A DNA stretch of 64,000 nucleotides from Chamaecyparis obtusa (Eukaryota; Streptophyta; Pinopsida; Cupressales; Cupressaceae). Position numbers and translations under genes: made by a program. The stretch lies in the NCBI GenBank assembly GCA_027943335.1, contig BSBK01002083.1:859501-923500 (forward strand), in the 5' to 3' direction. Shown here in pieces: positions 22,968 to 35,298 of the stretch (the stretch's first letter is position 1; the number at the start of each line of letters is the position of its first letter). Under the pieces are notes generated by a model. The model was not told where the DNA came from, searched no databases, and was given only the letters and a program-made list of their open reading frames with translations.

Positions 22968-24082
22968 TTTTAGGAATGGGAACACTGAGAGGGGGGGTGA
23001 ATCAATGGTCACTGTATTTTATATTTTTACTTAATATCAAACTAAACATAAATAATTAAGTATTGAAATGAACATCCACATAAACATGAAATATGAAATC
23101 AATGCATAACACAAATATGGTTAAGGGAAAACCCAAATAGGTAAAAACCCCAATGGGAATTGACACCCACTAATATTATGTACTAGTGTTTTATGATCCT
23201 TGTTAGAAGATCCTTAACCCTGTTAGGAGATGCTTTACAATGTATTAAGTACAGTAGACCTTGTCAAGGGTCAAACCCTGTTAAGAGTCTTTTACAATAA
23301 ACCTTGTTAGGGGTGTGGACTCACTGTCCTAGAGCTCACTACTCAAGTGGTGAAGGCTACAACCTTCTGATCTCAGATACACACTATATCTGCTGGATTA
23401 ACTATTACTGTGACACTACTTGTCTGATCAGTTCCTTTGATGTGTTGATGTTTTGACCTATTGCAAAGCTCTAATACATCTTATAGACTCTTCACACACT
23501 TTTTCTCTACTTATCTTAACTCTCTATCAACTTTCTTTCTAATTACAATGGGCACATCTCATATTTATATGTGCATCCAAATCAAATAACTAGGTTGGCC
23601 CTTTAACCGATTACATACAATGCTTCCAATTGAATTGGCTCAAGCGTGTTTACAAAAAAACATAATTACATTTTGGAAACCTAATTACAATAAGTGCATA
23701 GCCTTTACATCATAAGAATATAACCACAAATCAAAATGCCAACAGTCAATTGCTTACTCTGTTCTTCTCTAGCACACATTGGCTGTGTAACTTCAATTGT
23801 CTATAACTTTTTCATACTTGCATATCTGATCATGCGCTCATAGACTAAGCATGAATATACTATAACAAACTTATCTTCTAGGGTACATACCATAACTTGT
23901 TCGTACACACGTGCACTGATGCTCTAAACTTCAAGTACTTTGTATACTATCCAGTCTTCAACACTTAGCCAATTTTTGATCTTCTCCTCAAGTGCGCTGA
24001 CTCCAAAACACTATATGACTTTGTTTCCATAATGACAACACTATACTAAGTCATATACACTAATATATCCAACTTTCCAATA
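22968..24082 (-). repeat. 3' LTR of the pol-less element
   Basis: 1115 bp; the outer terminal TG has become TT. A minus-strand TATAAATA lies at 23562-23569. A G-run (GAGAGGGGGGGTGAATCA) sits near the outer end. Confidence 0.9.
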
Positions 24083-24098
24083 ATCTCCCCCTTTATCA
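24083..24098 (-). other. Polypurine tract
   Basis: Read on the minus strand: AAAGGGGGAGAT directly before the 3' LTR; the start site of second-strand DNA synthesis. Confidence 0.85.
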
Positions 24099-24287
24099 TT
24101 GATGGCAACAAAGGAATATGGCCAAGTTGCTAGCTGTCCCTTAATACAAATTTTTTTTGTCTTATATCTCCCTTATACATAAACTTCTATCTTATATCTC
24201 CTTATACATATCTATAACCCATATTCTATACATAATCCCCCTTTGACATTAATGAAAAAGGTGCTTCAAAACTATATCTACAAATAC

Positions 24288-27200
24288 TTACTGTGAGAGA
24301 ACATCCGGATATGCTATCTGCAGGTTTTGGATCTCCTTCTTCCAAAATGTGATCAATGAACTAACAATCTGGAGATGGGCGCATAGTGCATACTGTAGCT
24401 TCTCCATCTCCTCCAAATCTTTTCTAGGACCTTGATCATATGTCACCATGGTTGCATCAATCTCCTTGATATTCTAATTAAGTATATCTAATGAGGGTGC
24501 AAGAGCATTCCTTAGTTGTGTTTGCCTTGCCCTTATCTTGGACATCTCCTTTTCTTCCTTCTCAATCTTATCAATCTACCCTTGATATACATTGTTGCAC
24601 ATGTTTACATCAGTGGATAGTTCTTCTATTGATTTATTTACACTTTCTATCATTTTTTCTTCTTCTTGTATCTTCTTGAGATGCTCATCAGTGAGCTTGT
24701 CTTGATCCATACAGTCAACAATAATTTTTCTGCCTTTTGCTGCAAATTCCTTCAAGGTTGCTTGTCCAACTTTGAGTGAACTGAGGTCAAGTGAGAAGTT
24801 TTTGATCAATTCACTTAGCCTTTTCTTCATGTATTTCTCTTCTACAACTTGAGATGCAGATTCTTCCAAGCTGTCAAAACTAGTCTTAAGGCTGTAAGGA
24901 TGTTGCTAACATCATCAACTGAATTAATCTTAGACACTTTCTTGTCTGAAGGTAGTAGACTATTCAATAAGTTGACTAATTCAACAAACAATGGGTTCCT
25001 CATTACCTATTTCTCCTTGTCATTTTCCATAGCTAAGACACTGAACTTGATCAGGTCTTCTTCTCCCCATGAATCTAAACTGGTTGAGTCAGGTGTCAAA
25101 CTTGACAACAATGTTGCTGAGGGAGTGATAGGAGTACTATCCATCACTTCTAGTTTTACTTTGCTTATAATTTCAGTAGATGGCTCATCTATTTTCTCAC
25201 TTTATTTTATTTCTTCTTCTTCATTCTATTCTTCTGCTTTCTTTTTTTTTCTTCTTCTTTCTTTTCTTCTTCTTTTTCTATTTCTTTTTTTGTTTTATCT
25301 ATCATCTTTTCTTATTTTTCATCTGTTATATCCTTAATCAATACTTCTTGTTGATTGGGAGGAGTGTTACTACATAATTTCTCATCCTCTTGAGTGCTTA
25401 CAAATGCCTCTTCAAACTTGTCCAGATCCATGTCCGTGGCTGTCATAGTGACTTTTACATTGTCAATAAAGATAGAATCATCCTTGAGTATCTTTGTTAT
25501 GGGTGCAGACTTCTCTGCCTCTGTGGATGCATCAATTGCATGTGTTGAATCCTGTGGACCTGTATATGGTACATTAGTAGTCTCTAACTCTTTTGCAACC
25601 ATTATGGGTACTTGAGTTGTGGGTGCAGTAGCTGGATACATGTGCCTATTCATGAAGACCTTCTCAATTGCCTTCTCTATTTCCTTAGCAACCAATTCAT
25701 AATTCTTGTTCATTATGTGCAGGGTCCTTGACTTGGTTCTAAGATGTGGTTTCACTAGATCTAGTTACAAATATTTCTCCTCTAGAGAACATACTGGAAG
25801 GGTTTCATCTAGAATCTTTTCTCTTATCCTTAGATCCTCTTCAATAGCTTGTCTCTTTTGGAATTCTAAGATATTCCATACATTGTCTGGAATCATAGTC
25901 TTCAGTTGTAGGATTGTCTTCTTAAACTTCAACATATGTTTAAAAATCACTCCATGTATCTCTGATTTGTCAATCTCACTATATTTCTTATAGCATTTTC
26001 CTACTTGATCAATTTTGCCTTCATCAACAATCCTTGTATTTAACACACTAAGACTAGGTTTGAAACTTACTTCGAGAGGAACTTGAGTGTTCCTTCTATT
26101 CCTTGTTACTCATGAGGATGGATGACCAGTGCTAATCTCTTTCTTCCTCTTAGGCATTGCCTTATACTTAGGAGGAGCTATAAGGTCAATGGTTTCTTTG
26201 GGCACAGAAGGAGTAACATTAGTTTTACCCTTCTTATCATCTGATTTTTCTAGTTTTACCTTCTTCAACTTAGGATCCTCTGATTCTATCTTTGTCATTG
26301 ATGCGCTCTCAATTTCCAAAGAAATCTTCTCCTCCCTTGCTTTTTCTAAGTCTTCTTGTGATACACCATAAATTCTCAAGATTTTTGAAGTAACCTTGGT
26401 AACTTTTCTTTTTGTTGCTGCGTTGTTTAGAACAACATCAACTTCTCTAGTTTTCTCTTCATAGGTTCCCCATCTTGGCTCATTAAGGTCTTTAGGGGCT
26501 GAAAGAAATACTTTTTCATATGCTTCTAGGACTTTTTCATCAACCTCATATCCAAGTGGATGGATGCACTTTGTCCTTGGCTCAACTGCTTCCATTAAAG
26601 TTGTGTCTGTCTCAACTATGAAACAAATAGTATCCTTGTATTTTTCAACAATATTTTCTAGTATTCTATACCTCATCTACATTTTAACCCTAAATGTCTT
26701 CAACTCCAGTGTCATGTAATCTCTTAGTGTGCTCTCAGTAGATTCCTTGAAGGATATCTATGTTATAGTAGGAATAGTCTTGTCTAGGTACAAATCACAC
26801 ACTTTTCCAACAATATGGAAGTACATATAGATAATTAGGGACCCAAACCTAAATATCTTGGTCTTGTCATGCTTGATTGCCTTAATGTTATCTATTAACT
26901 ATGTGTGCAAGATCTCACATAGATTAAACTCTCCATTCTCTTTCACAAGTCTTATTGCTACAAGAATTGTGGCCGCAAACACACTGTTTACCCTGCTGGT
27001 GTGTTGGAACCTGTAACCTAGTATCATGGACATCAATTTTATGTCATCTTTCTCAATAGGCTCTATATTCATGTTGTGCCTATCACTTCTTGACTTGCAT
27101 GTTTCCTCAACAAGTTTCCTTACATCCTTTCCCACTGGAAGAACGACACCTGTCTTTGAGAGTCTTGTCATCTCATGAATTAGGTCACCAGTAATCCTAA

Positions 27201-27567
27201 CCGGCACTTCACCTATCCAAAATAGGTCATCATGAATCCTTCTCAGTAGAATCTTGATCCATTCTGATTCATAGAACTCATATGCCATAGCATACTCCAC
27301 TATAGGGTGATTATTCCACTACACATACTCATCCATGAAGGTTTTGTCTGGTTTCATCATTGTTTCCATGTGTGCCCTAACTCTATCCAATCCTACTAGC
27401 TCTTTCTTATAGTATATGTATGCCCTAATGTATTCAACATGCATAACACCCATAGGCATGCGAGAGAATGCCCCTTCTAGGTCATCCAATGTGGATTTGA
27501 ATGGGTGCCTCTTCAATACATATCTCTTCTTTTTCGCAACATCAAATATAATAGGAGTAGCCATCAC
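24288..27567 (-). pseudogene. Unknown ~1,090-codon ORF carried by the pol-less LTR element
   Basis: ATG at 27565-27567 (or the next codon); stop TAA 24288-24290. One frame is kept from 27567 to about 24,900, with in-frame stops (TAG 27319, 26899, 26677; TGA 26110; TAA 25765, 25312, plus two in the Lys/Glu-rich stretch), then a single frameshift to 24288. The first ~490 residues look folded, with aromatic and hydrophobic periodicity. Next comes a basic region with NLS-like clusters (KKVKLEKSDDKKGK, MPKRKK; about 26,110-26,280), then mixed sequence with a very Lys/Glu-rich tract (25,200-25,330). The end is strongly helical and probably coiled coil (24,430-24,870). I recognise no family. Its position between gag and the 3' LTR, where pol should be, makes it an accessory or captured gene. 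Remote similarity to the 'putative plant transposon protein' domain type is possible but untested. Confidence 0.7.
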
Positions 27568-28112
27568 TTACTTGTAAATTTCTTTCTTAATGGTTTCTGA
27601 GATATTCTGAATCGGCACAATGAACTAGGGTTTTTGCAACCAATCAAATGCACAACAAGTCACTTGATGAATCAAACTGCAATCCTTAACAATCAAATGC
27701 TAGGACTCTTCTGCTCTCCAATCGCTCTAAATTTGAATGCAATGAGAGATATACAAACTTTTGTGTACTTTAAAGTAGAAAATATGTCATTAATGCTTGT
27801 CGCGTAAACTAGGCTGTCACTTGAAAATTTCTAACTTTCATTCTGCAAACAATCAGCTAGTGCGCTCTTGTACAAAGGTTCTTCAAGTCTCCAAAAGCTT
27901 AAGTCCAAATGCGCATACTCTGAAAATGAGTATACCAATCACGCAGGGGTCTAGAGCTAAATTAGCTCCCCCTATGACCCTGAGGGCCATTCATCCAGAT
28001 GTAGAGGGTGCATCCACTGTGGATGCATCTAATACATTCTCATCAACCTTATCCTTCTTTGCTTCTAACCAAATTTATTGCATTAATAATAATAACCATT
28101 GAAAGGTCTTAC

Positions 28113-28773
28113 CTATGTACAATTCCTTGCTATATGTCCATGTTTATTACATGCATAACAAGTTTGATCTACTAGCTTGCGCTCATTCTTGGATGGATCA
28201 ACATGATCTTTAGTCTGACTTCCAATCACCTTAGCATCTAAGGTGTCTTCTAGTGCTTTCATTCTTTCTCGCATGTTGTCAATCTGATTTTGTGCTTCAT
28301 TGTATCCAATGTAGCTAGTATCTCCTTTAATCTTCTTGCATACAACTGTGATTCTATCAAATCAGAACTGGTGTGCAACTTATCAATGTGATTCTTTGCA
28401 TCTTTCAATTTAGATTCCAAGCTTTCTTTGTTGTTCCTTAGCTCCAAGATTTCCATGTTTTCTTGCCTCAATTCTTCATTCAGTTGAAGGTTCTCTTTGA
28501 TCTGTTCATCATAGACTTCTTGATTGTTAGTCAGCTTATCATCTAATTCTTCAATCTATTCTTTTAAAGATGAATTTTCTTCACTGAGCTTTTTGATCAT
28601 AATCCCTAAATCACTGGTGGAGCATTCTTTCAAATCTTTCTTAGCCTTTTGATGACTACTTGAGCATCACTAAATTTTTCTTTAAGTTCTTCAATTTCTT
28701 TTTGAGATCTATGCAGGTCTTCAAGAGAAGCTTCAAGATTTTTTTTCAGATGTTTCATTTCTACTTTGTCCAT
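28113..28773 (-). pseudogene. gag: Gag remnant: coiled coil plus CCHC zinc knuckle
   Basis: From an ATG at 28771-28773, a heptad-rich, Lys/Glu/Leu-rich stretch of about 190 residues leads to a zinc knuckle, CYACNKHGHIARNC (28119-28160, C-x2-C-x4-H-x4-C), the RNA-binding motif of gag. Two frameshifts and at least two stops break it. Just downstream, a second knuckle-like start (CNKFG) is visible before decay. Coiled coil plus paired knuckles is typical of the C-terminal part of some plant copia gag proteins. The usual N-terminal gag domain is absent. Only 40 bp separate this frame from the primer-binding site, so it is the first gene of the element. Confidence 0.75.
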
Positions 28774-28813
28774 GATCTCCTCAAGTGGTTAAAATTCTTT
28801 AGTGAGGACCAAA

Positions 28814-28825
28814 GCTCTGATACCA
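28814..28825 (-). other. Primer-binding site (initiator tRNA-Met)
   Basis: TGGTATCAGAGC on the minus strand, 2 nt inside the 5' LTR. Confidence 0.92.
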
Positions 28826-28827
28826 AT

Positions 28828-29936
28828 TGTTAGGAATGGGAATAGTGAGAGGGGGGGGGGTGAATCAGTGTTCACTGTATTTTATCTTTTTACTTAATCT
28901 CAATTTGAACTTAAGTACTAAAATGAACATCCACATAAACATGAAACATGAAATCAATGCATAACACAAATATGGTTATGGGGAAACCCAAATAGGTAAA
29001 AACCCTGGTGGGAATTGACACCCACTAATATTATGTACTAGTGTTTTATGATCCTTGTTAGAAGATCCTTAACCTTGTTAGGAGTTTCTTTACAATGTAT
29101 TAAGTATAGTAGACCTTGTCAAGGGTTAGACCCTATTAGGATTCATTTACAATAAACCCTATTAGGGGTGTGGACTCACTATCCTAGAGCTCACTGCTCA
29201 AGTGGTGAAGGCTGCAACCTTCTGATCTCAAATACACACTATATCTGTTGGATGAACTGTTACTGTGACACTTCTTATCTGATCAATTCCTTTGATGTGC
29301 TGATGCTTTGACCTATTGCAAAGCTCTAATACATCTTATAGAATCTTCACACACTTCTACTCTACTTATCTTAACTCTCTATCAACTTTATTTCTAATTA
29401 CAATGGGCGCATCTCATATTTATATGCACATCCAAAACAAATAACTAGGTCGGCCCTTTAACTGATTACATACAATGCTTCCAATTGAATTGGCTCAAGC
29501 ATGTTTACGGACAAACATAATTACATATCAGCAACCTAATTAAAATAGGCACATAGCCACTACATCATAAGAATATAACCACAAATCAAAATGCCAATAG
29601 TTAGTTTCTTACTCTATTCTTCTCTGCACACACTGGCTGTGTAACTTCAACTGTCTGTAACTTTTTCATACTTGCATATTTGATCATGCACTTATAGACT
29701 AAGCATGAATATAATCTAACAAAATTATCTTCCAAGATGCATACCATAACTTTTTCGTACGCACGTGCGCTGATGTTCTGAGCTTCAAGTACTCTGTATA
29801 CTGTCCAGTCTTCAACACTTAGCTGATTTCTGATCTTCTCCTCAAGTACGCTGACTCCAAAACACTATATGAATTTGTTGCCATAATGACAACACTATAC
29901 TAAGTCATATACACCAGTATAGCCAACTTTCCAATA
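28828..29936 (-). repeat. 5' LTR of the pol-less element
   Basis: 1109 bp, TGTTAGGAATG...CCAATA. Minus-strand TATAAATA at 29417-29424 is a likely promoter TATA box. The G-run near the outer border is longer than in the other LTR. Confidence 0.9.
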
Positions 29937-29941
29937 GTGAT

Positions 29942-32924
29942 TAGAAACATATCAAATTTATTATTACACCTTCTATTCCTGATAACAATATTAATTGGTA
30001 GGTTTTTTAGAATGAAGAGAAGATCCTACAATTTTTATTAGAGGAAGATGTCTTTGTTGCCTCAAATCAGGACAAAGTTTAGTAGTAGTATGGTGACCAA
30101 ATTATTCGGCTGAAATCAAATAAGCCACCACAAGGGTTGGTTACTTTAGAATCCATCTTTAATTCAGATGATCAAGCAAAAAAGAACAAAACCATCTTGT
30201 TGGTTCCTCAAGATCATTATGAAGATTTGGAGATTTCCCTAGGAAAAAACCTAAAATTTGGAAAGGTAAGTACTTCTTCTGAAAAATACTCTTATACTCA
30301 GTTATTTCAATAATTTAGTGACATATTTTCTTGGGAGTATGGGGACTTAAAGGGTTTTAATTTACAATTAGCATAGCATACGATAGAACTAGAGCCTAAT
30401 GCCAAGCCCATGAGGTAAAAATAGAGACCCATTAATCCCAAGTTAGAGCCCTTAATGTAGAAAGAGGCTTTTAGGCTGATAGAAAGTGGCATAATCTTTC
30501 CTATCAAACACACTAGTTGGGTATTAAATCTTGTCCCTATTAGGAAGAAGAATGGAGAGTTGAGACTATGTATTGATTTTAAATATTTGAATAGGGCTTC
30601 TTTGAAAGATAGACATCCCCTTTTGTCTATGGAGAAAATACTTTAGTATGTGGCTAGTTCAGAGCATTTTTTGCTCCTAGATGGTTAAACCAAATTCTAG
30701 TTAAACAAGAGGATCAATATAAGACTACATTTACCATAAATTGGGGTACAATGGCCTATAGTAAAATTTTCTTTAGGTTATCAAATGCGGGAGAAATTTT
30801 CCAAAAGGCTATGGATATGGCTTTCAATAACCTCATGTAAAAATTTGTCCTAGTATATCTTGATTACATCACAATTTACTCAAAGAAAGTAGAAAATCAC
30901 CTTGGCCATCTTAGACAGATCTTTGAAAATTGTAGAGAGTTTGGTGTTTCTCTAAATCCTAATAAATGTGTATTTGTTGCTCACTAGGTTAGAATTTTGG
31001 GTTATGTTGTTTCCAAACAAGGTGTTATATTTGATCCTGAGAGGGTTGCAGTTATTCTAGAGTTTTCTTTACCACATCATAAAAAGGGTATGCAAAGTTT
31101 TATTGGTAGAATTAACTTTGTTAGATGTTTCTTACCTGATATAGATAATTGTTTGAAGCCTCTTACAGCTATGTTAAGGAAGAATGTAGTCTTTAGTTGG
31201 ACTAAAGAAGCTAAGAGCATTTTTCAAGCTATTAAGGAAGCTATGGCATCAACTCCAACATTGGTAAACCTTGATTTTACCAAAGATTTCACTTTGTATG
31301 CATATATGTTTCTTTTTTCAGCAAAGGGTTATAGGATTATGAACAAAGGTATAATTTTTTAGAGAGGCATGTCCTTGCTATTGTGAACATTTTAAAGAAA
31401 TTTAGGCATTTGTTGTCACATAGAAAAGTTCATTTAATGGTAGCTCATCCAAGTGTAAAGAAGTTTATGTTAAGAAAAGACCTGAATGAAAATCATGCCA
31501 GATGGATTACTAGGGTCATGGAATATGATCTTGACATTGAGGTGACTAAGCTTGTGAGAGGAAGAGGTCTTTGTGAGAAGCTAGCAGAGGAAGAAGTTCC
31601 AGAGATAGATAAAGCAACAAAAGTAGTTCTGGTCAACAATGGGACAACTGTAGAAGATCAACCATCAAGTTGGTTGGGTGAAATGGTTCATTTTTTAAGG
31701 ACATGGAATTGCCCACAAGGTCTTAGCAAAGAAAAACAAAGATATTTTAGATTGTAGTCAATTCCTTTTGTTCTGATTGATGATGTTTTATTTAGAAGAG
31801 ATCACACTGGTGTCTTGCTAAGGTGTATTGATTCTGAACAAGTAAATCAAGTCTTATTTGAGTTTCATGATGGACCTTCAGGATGTCACTTTGCAACAAG
31901 AACAACTTCTAAGGTTATGAGAGTAGGATTTTTTTGGCCTAGCCTTTTCAAAGATGCACATGCTTATGTCAAGAAATGTGTTAAATGTGCTATGTTCACA
32001 AGAAAAGAAAAGTTGGTTGCTATGCCACTGCAACAATTTCTAGTGGAGAAACCCTTCATCAAATGGGGTTTTGACTTTATTAGTGTGATTAATCCATCTT
32101 TAACTGTAGGCCATAAGTGGATAATCATTGCTATAGATTATTTCACATGCTGGACAAAGGAATTGGCTTTGAAAGAAGCCAATAAGACTTCCATTTTGAA
32201 CTTTTATGATGACCTCATCTGTAGATTTGGATTTACCAAATTCATTGTATTAGATAATGCACTTCCCTTTGTGGGGTTAAGAGTTTTTGATTAGGCTTTC
32301 CAAAAAGGTATCTATTTGAACATGAGCCCTAATTATTACCCTTAGGAAAATGGACTGGCAGAGTCCAAAAATAAAAATATGATTAAAATCATCAAAAGAA
32401 AACTTCAGAATAATGAGAAAGATTGGCATTCTAAGCTAAAAAGTTCTCTTTGGGAAGATAGGATAACTCCTAAGAAGGTGATTGGAACTTCACCTTATGT
32501 ATTGGTATATGGAAAAGAAGCACGGTTTTCAATCTCAACGGAGTTGTTAGCTTTGGACCTAGCTCACCAGTTGGTGTTATTTGAAGAAGGAGATCCTTTA
32601 CAAGTGAGGCATGCTCAATTCATGGAGCTAGAGGATACTAGAACTAAAGAAATGAAAACCATAGATTACCAATAGTTGCAAACAAAAGTAATTTTTTACA
32701 AGAAAATTAGAGAAAGAGTTTTCAAAGCTGGAAACATGGTGCTCAAATGGGATGAGCTCAAAACTAGACCAGGTAAGCATTCTAAGTTTGACCTTTGCTA
32801 GAGTGGTCCATTCATCATCACAGATTCTAAAGAACACAATGATTTTGAGTTGTCAACTATGGAAGGTGAAGTACTACCTATCTCAGTCAATGGGATACAC
32901 CTCAAACTTTGTTTTGAGGTTTGA
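29942..32924 (+). pseudogene. pol: Ty3/gypsy RT, RNase H and integrase (gypsy A)
   Basis: Continuation of the frame split at 22967. A linker (to about 30,300) leads into RT: SWVLNLVPIRKKNGELRLC, then the catalytic box, which reads YLDYI (30856-30870) rather than YLDDI. The second catalytic Asp is Tyr, so RT is inactive. The gypsy-type RNase H follows (KKFRHLL..RKVHLMV, ARWITRVMEYD, to about 31,560). Integrase has an H-H-C-C zinc domain (about 31,860-32,000, KKCVKCAMF) and an intact D-D-E: Asp 32073, Asp 32253, Glu 32361. A GPF motif near 32,805 and no chromodomain favour a Tat/Athila-type lineage. Five in-frame stops from 31,755 on are all TAG (31755, 32292, 32343, 32673, 32799), and there is a frameshift near 31,365. 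Natural stop TGA 32922-32924. Confidence 0.88.
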
Positions 32925-33357
32925 TCTTTGATGTTTTCCTAGTTAGTTTCCCTATTTTCATAAGTGTTTCTACATACTAGTTTCACTTTTCTATTTTCCA
33001 TAAGTGTTTCCCAACACAAGGTTTTCCTTATTTTAGTGTTTCCTATTTTCAATAAGAGTTTATGAGTGGTTTTTGTTTTAAGTTATATTTTTTCTTTCTA
33101 GTTTTTCTTGAATCCCCTTCCAATTAAGAATACTTTTGCGCACTCATTGCTGTAATTTTTTGTCACAACAATAAGTGTATTGTTTCATATGATTTAACAG
33201 AAAGGATATTCCATATAACTAGAATTGAAATTTTATTTTGACATGTGGTTGAATAATGTGTTATTCATTCATATTAATGAAATTTTATTTCATTATTACA
33301 AACCTCTAAAAAATTATTTAGTCACATCCCAAATGATTAATCAGACATGTCAAGATG
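32925..33357. other. 3' noncoding region of gypsy A
   Basis: AT-rich with a repeated phrase (CATAAGTGTTTC, about 32,960 and 33,000). It continues beyond copia A at 41017. No gene. Confidence 0.5.
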
Positions 33358-34841
33358 TGTTAGAATAACTGAGAGGAGGGTGAATCAATTATCCAATGTC
33401 CCAATAAAAATGTATAATCCAAAACAAATTCTTCAACTTCTGCTACTCGGTAAAGATAAAATACTTTCATTGTCTGTGTTTTTACCGATTGTCAGTCTAA
33501 ACTTTATAGTAGTTACCGATCAAATCTAACATCTAATATGCAAAGTATGATAACAAAAAAAATCACAATCAACACACAACACAAGAGATTTAATGTGGAA
33601 ACCCCATGAAGGGAAAAACCACCTAGGACCAGCAACCCAAAATTGTTCACTCTTCTGAAGTGAGGTCGGTGAAGACCCAACCCTGTTAAAGGTTTACAAA
33701 CACACTATTAGGTGTGACCTTGTTAGAGGATTTTAGACTAGAAGTTATCGTCCAACTAGTAGTCACTTTGGGGTTGACAGGATAACAATGTTCACTCTAT
33801 GAATGAAACATCAAAAGACTTTCTTAGTCCACTCGATTAAGAGATTTGACTATGTACAATGGTTAAATATATAACAGTAGATGATCTACCTTGAAACAAC
33901 TTCAATTGTTGTTTACAGATCAATGTTCAGCTCATTCAAATCTTTTTTATCAATATACCACTTCAAATTCAATACTATATCAACTTACTGTTCATTGGTA
34001 ATTACTCATTGTTAGCTTGGTAATTGTTCTGCAGCTTGGTTCTCATTAACCAGTATGATCAGAATGCATAAAAACTTGTTCATGTGATAATTCTACAGTA
34101 TCTTCTTCTTCCGGCATCTTTCAACAATGAAACCAATGTCTCTTATATAGATGAGTAAATCATTTTCTTTTCCTCCATCAAATTTTGCCACTTAATCATA
34201 TTCATAGATTTTGCTACTTTAAGCTTCCTCAGCTGATGTGTCAATAACACATTTCAATCTACTCCATTAAATCTTCCTTGAATTATGTTAGCCATCGATC
34301 TTCATAACAAACCTTATATGTTACCTCGAATTCATACACTTTCTAGCTCATCACTTTATCAGCTAAACTGATCATTTAATTCCTTTCTGTTCAGCTCGAT
34401 TAACAAAGAAATGCATCGGTGAACACAAGCTCTATTAACACTATGCTCGGTATACACTACACTCCATCGGTGTATACTAGAATGCTTCATTTATCAACAA
34501 AACTACTTTGTGTCTTTCAGCTCTATTCTTCATCATAGATGAATGCAACATAATAAATTTGATATCATCAAGTCATAGACTCATCAACAAGTTACTCAGT
34601 GTATTCCTTATCCTCATCTGACCTATACATCTTCCTCATGTAGATATTTTTGTTCTTCATCTCTTTCACCTTTCTTTAGATGTGTCGGTATAGTAACTTA
34701 CAAGATAAGTACTGTCAAGCTAGTTGACATCAATGACAACATAATACTGATTTAATCATCTTGCATATCTAATCAACAACTTCTTAGTAATCTTAAATTA
34801 TAGATTCTCCATTCAGGTTCTAAATCAATTGTAGTTCATCA
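33358..34841 (-). repeat. 3' LTR of copia A
   Basis: 1484 bp. Minus-strand TATATAAG at 34142-34149, matching the 5' LTR. A short G-run (GAGAGGAGGGTGAATCA) lies near its outer end. Confidence 0.93.
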
Positions 34842-35298
34842 ATCTCTCCCTTTGGCATTGATGGCAACTCAAGTAATATGAAGTGTACCATACACATACC
34901 AAACATGTATTCTACAGCTCTATGAACAAATGTTGTGTAAGCTCTCCCTGGCTTAATATGTTTAATCACTAAATTACTAAATAGCATTAAAAAATATAGC
35001 TTTGTCATTCTCTCCCTTAGATAGTTCTCATGGGTGCATATCTCTCCCTTTCCTTTTCATATTATTTATCTCTCCCTTTGACAACAATGCCAAAGAAACA
35101 AATAAAGAATCAACTTTGTAGTAGCTAAGTGACTCTATTTTCCAATACAATCTTTGTATCTTTGTATACTGATATCCCAATTTGTTTCAGTTCTCCAAAC
35201 TTAATCACAACCTTGAACATTATCTAAAGTGTGAACTATGCTACATCAACATGTGTGGTCTTCTGATAAGTGTAAGCTGATGTAACATCTAGATCACA
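34842..35298 (-). other. Polypurine tract and 3' untranslated region of copia A
   Basis: Minus-strand AAAGGGAGAGAT (34842-34854) directly precedes the 3' LTR. The rest, up to the gag-pol stop at 35299, is noncoding. Confidence 0.8.

Larger units (their letters stand above)
22968..29936 (-). mobile_element. Complete pol-less LTR retrotransposon, 6.97 kb, TSD GTGAT
   Basis: LTRs are 22968-24082 and 28828-29936, with exact 5-bp duplications GTGAT at 22963-22967 and 29937-29941. The element reads on the minus strand: 5' LTR at right, Met primer site (28814-28825), a coiled-coil/zinc-knuckle gag remnant, a ~1,090-codon unknown frame, a purine tract, and the 3' LTR at left. No protease, RT, RNase H or integrase is detectable in the 4.7-kb interior, so it is non-autonomous. 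LTRs look roughly 92% identical by eye. It inserted into the RNase H-RT linker of gypsy A. Confidence 0.93.

Noticed and set aside
24849..25993. Plus-strand Phe/Leu/Ser-rich frames that look like membrane proteins
   Set aside because: They are antisense to the Lys/Glu-rich minus-strand ORF; poly-Lys/Glu codons read backward give Phe, Leu and Ser.
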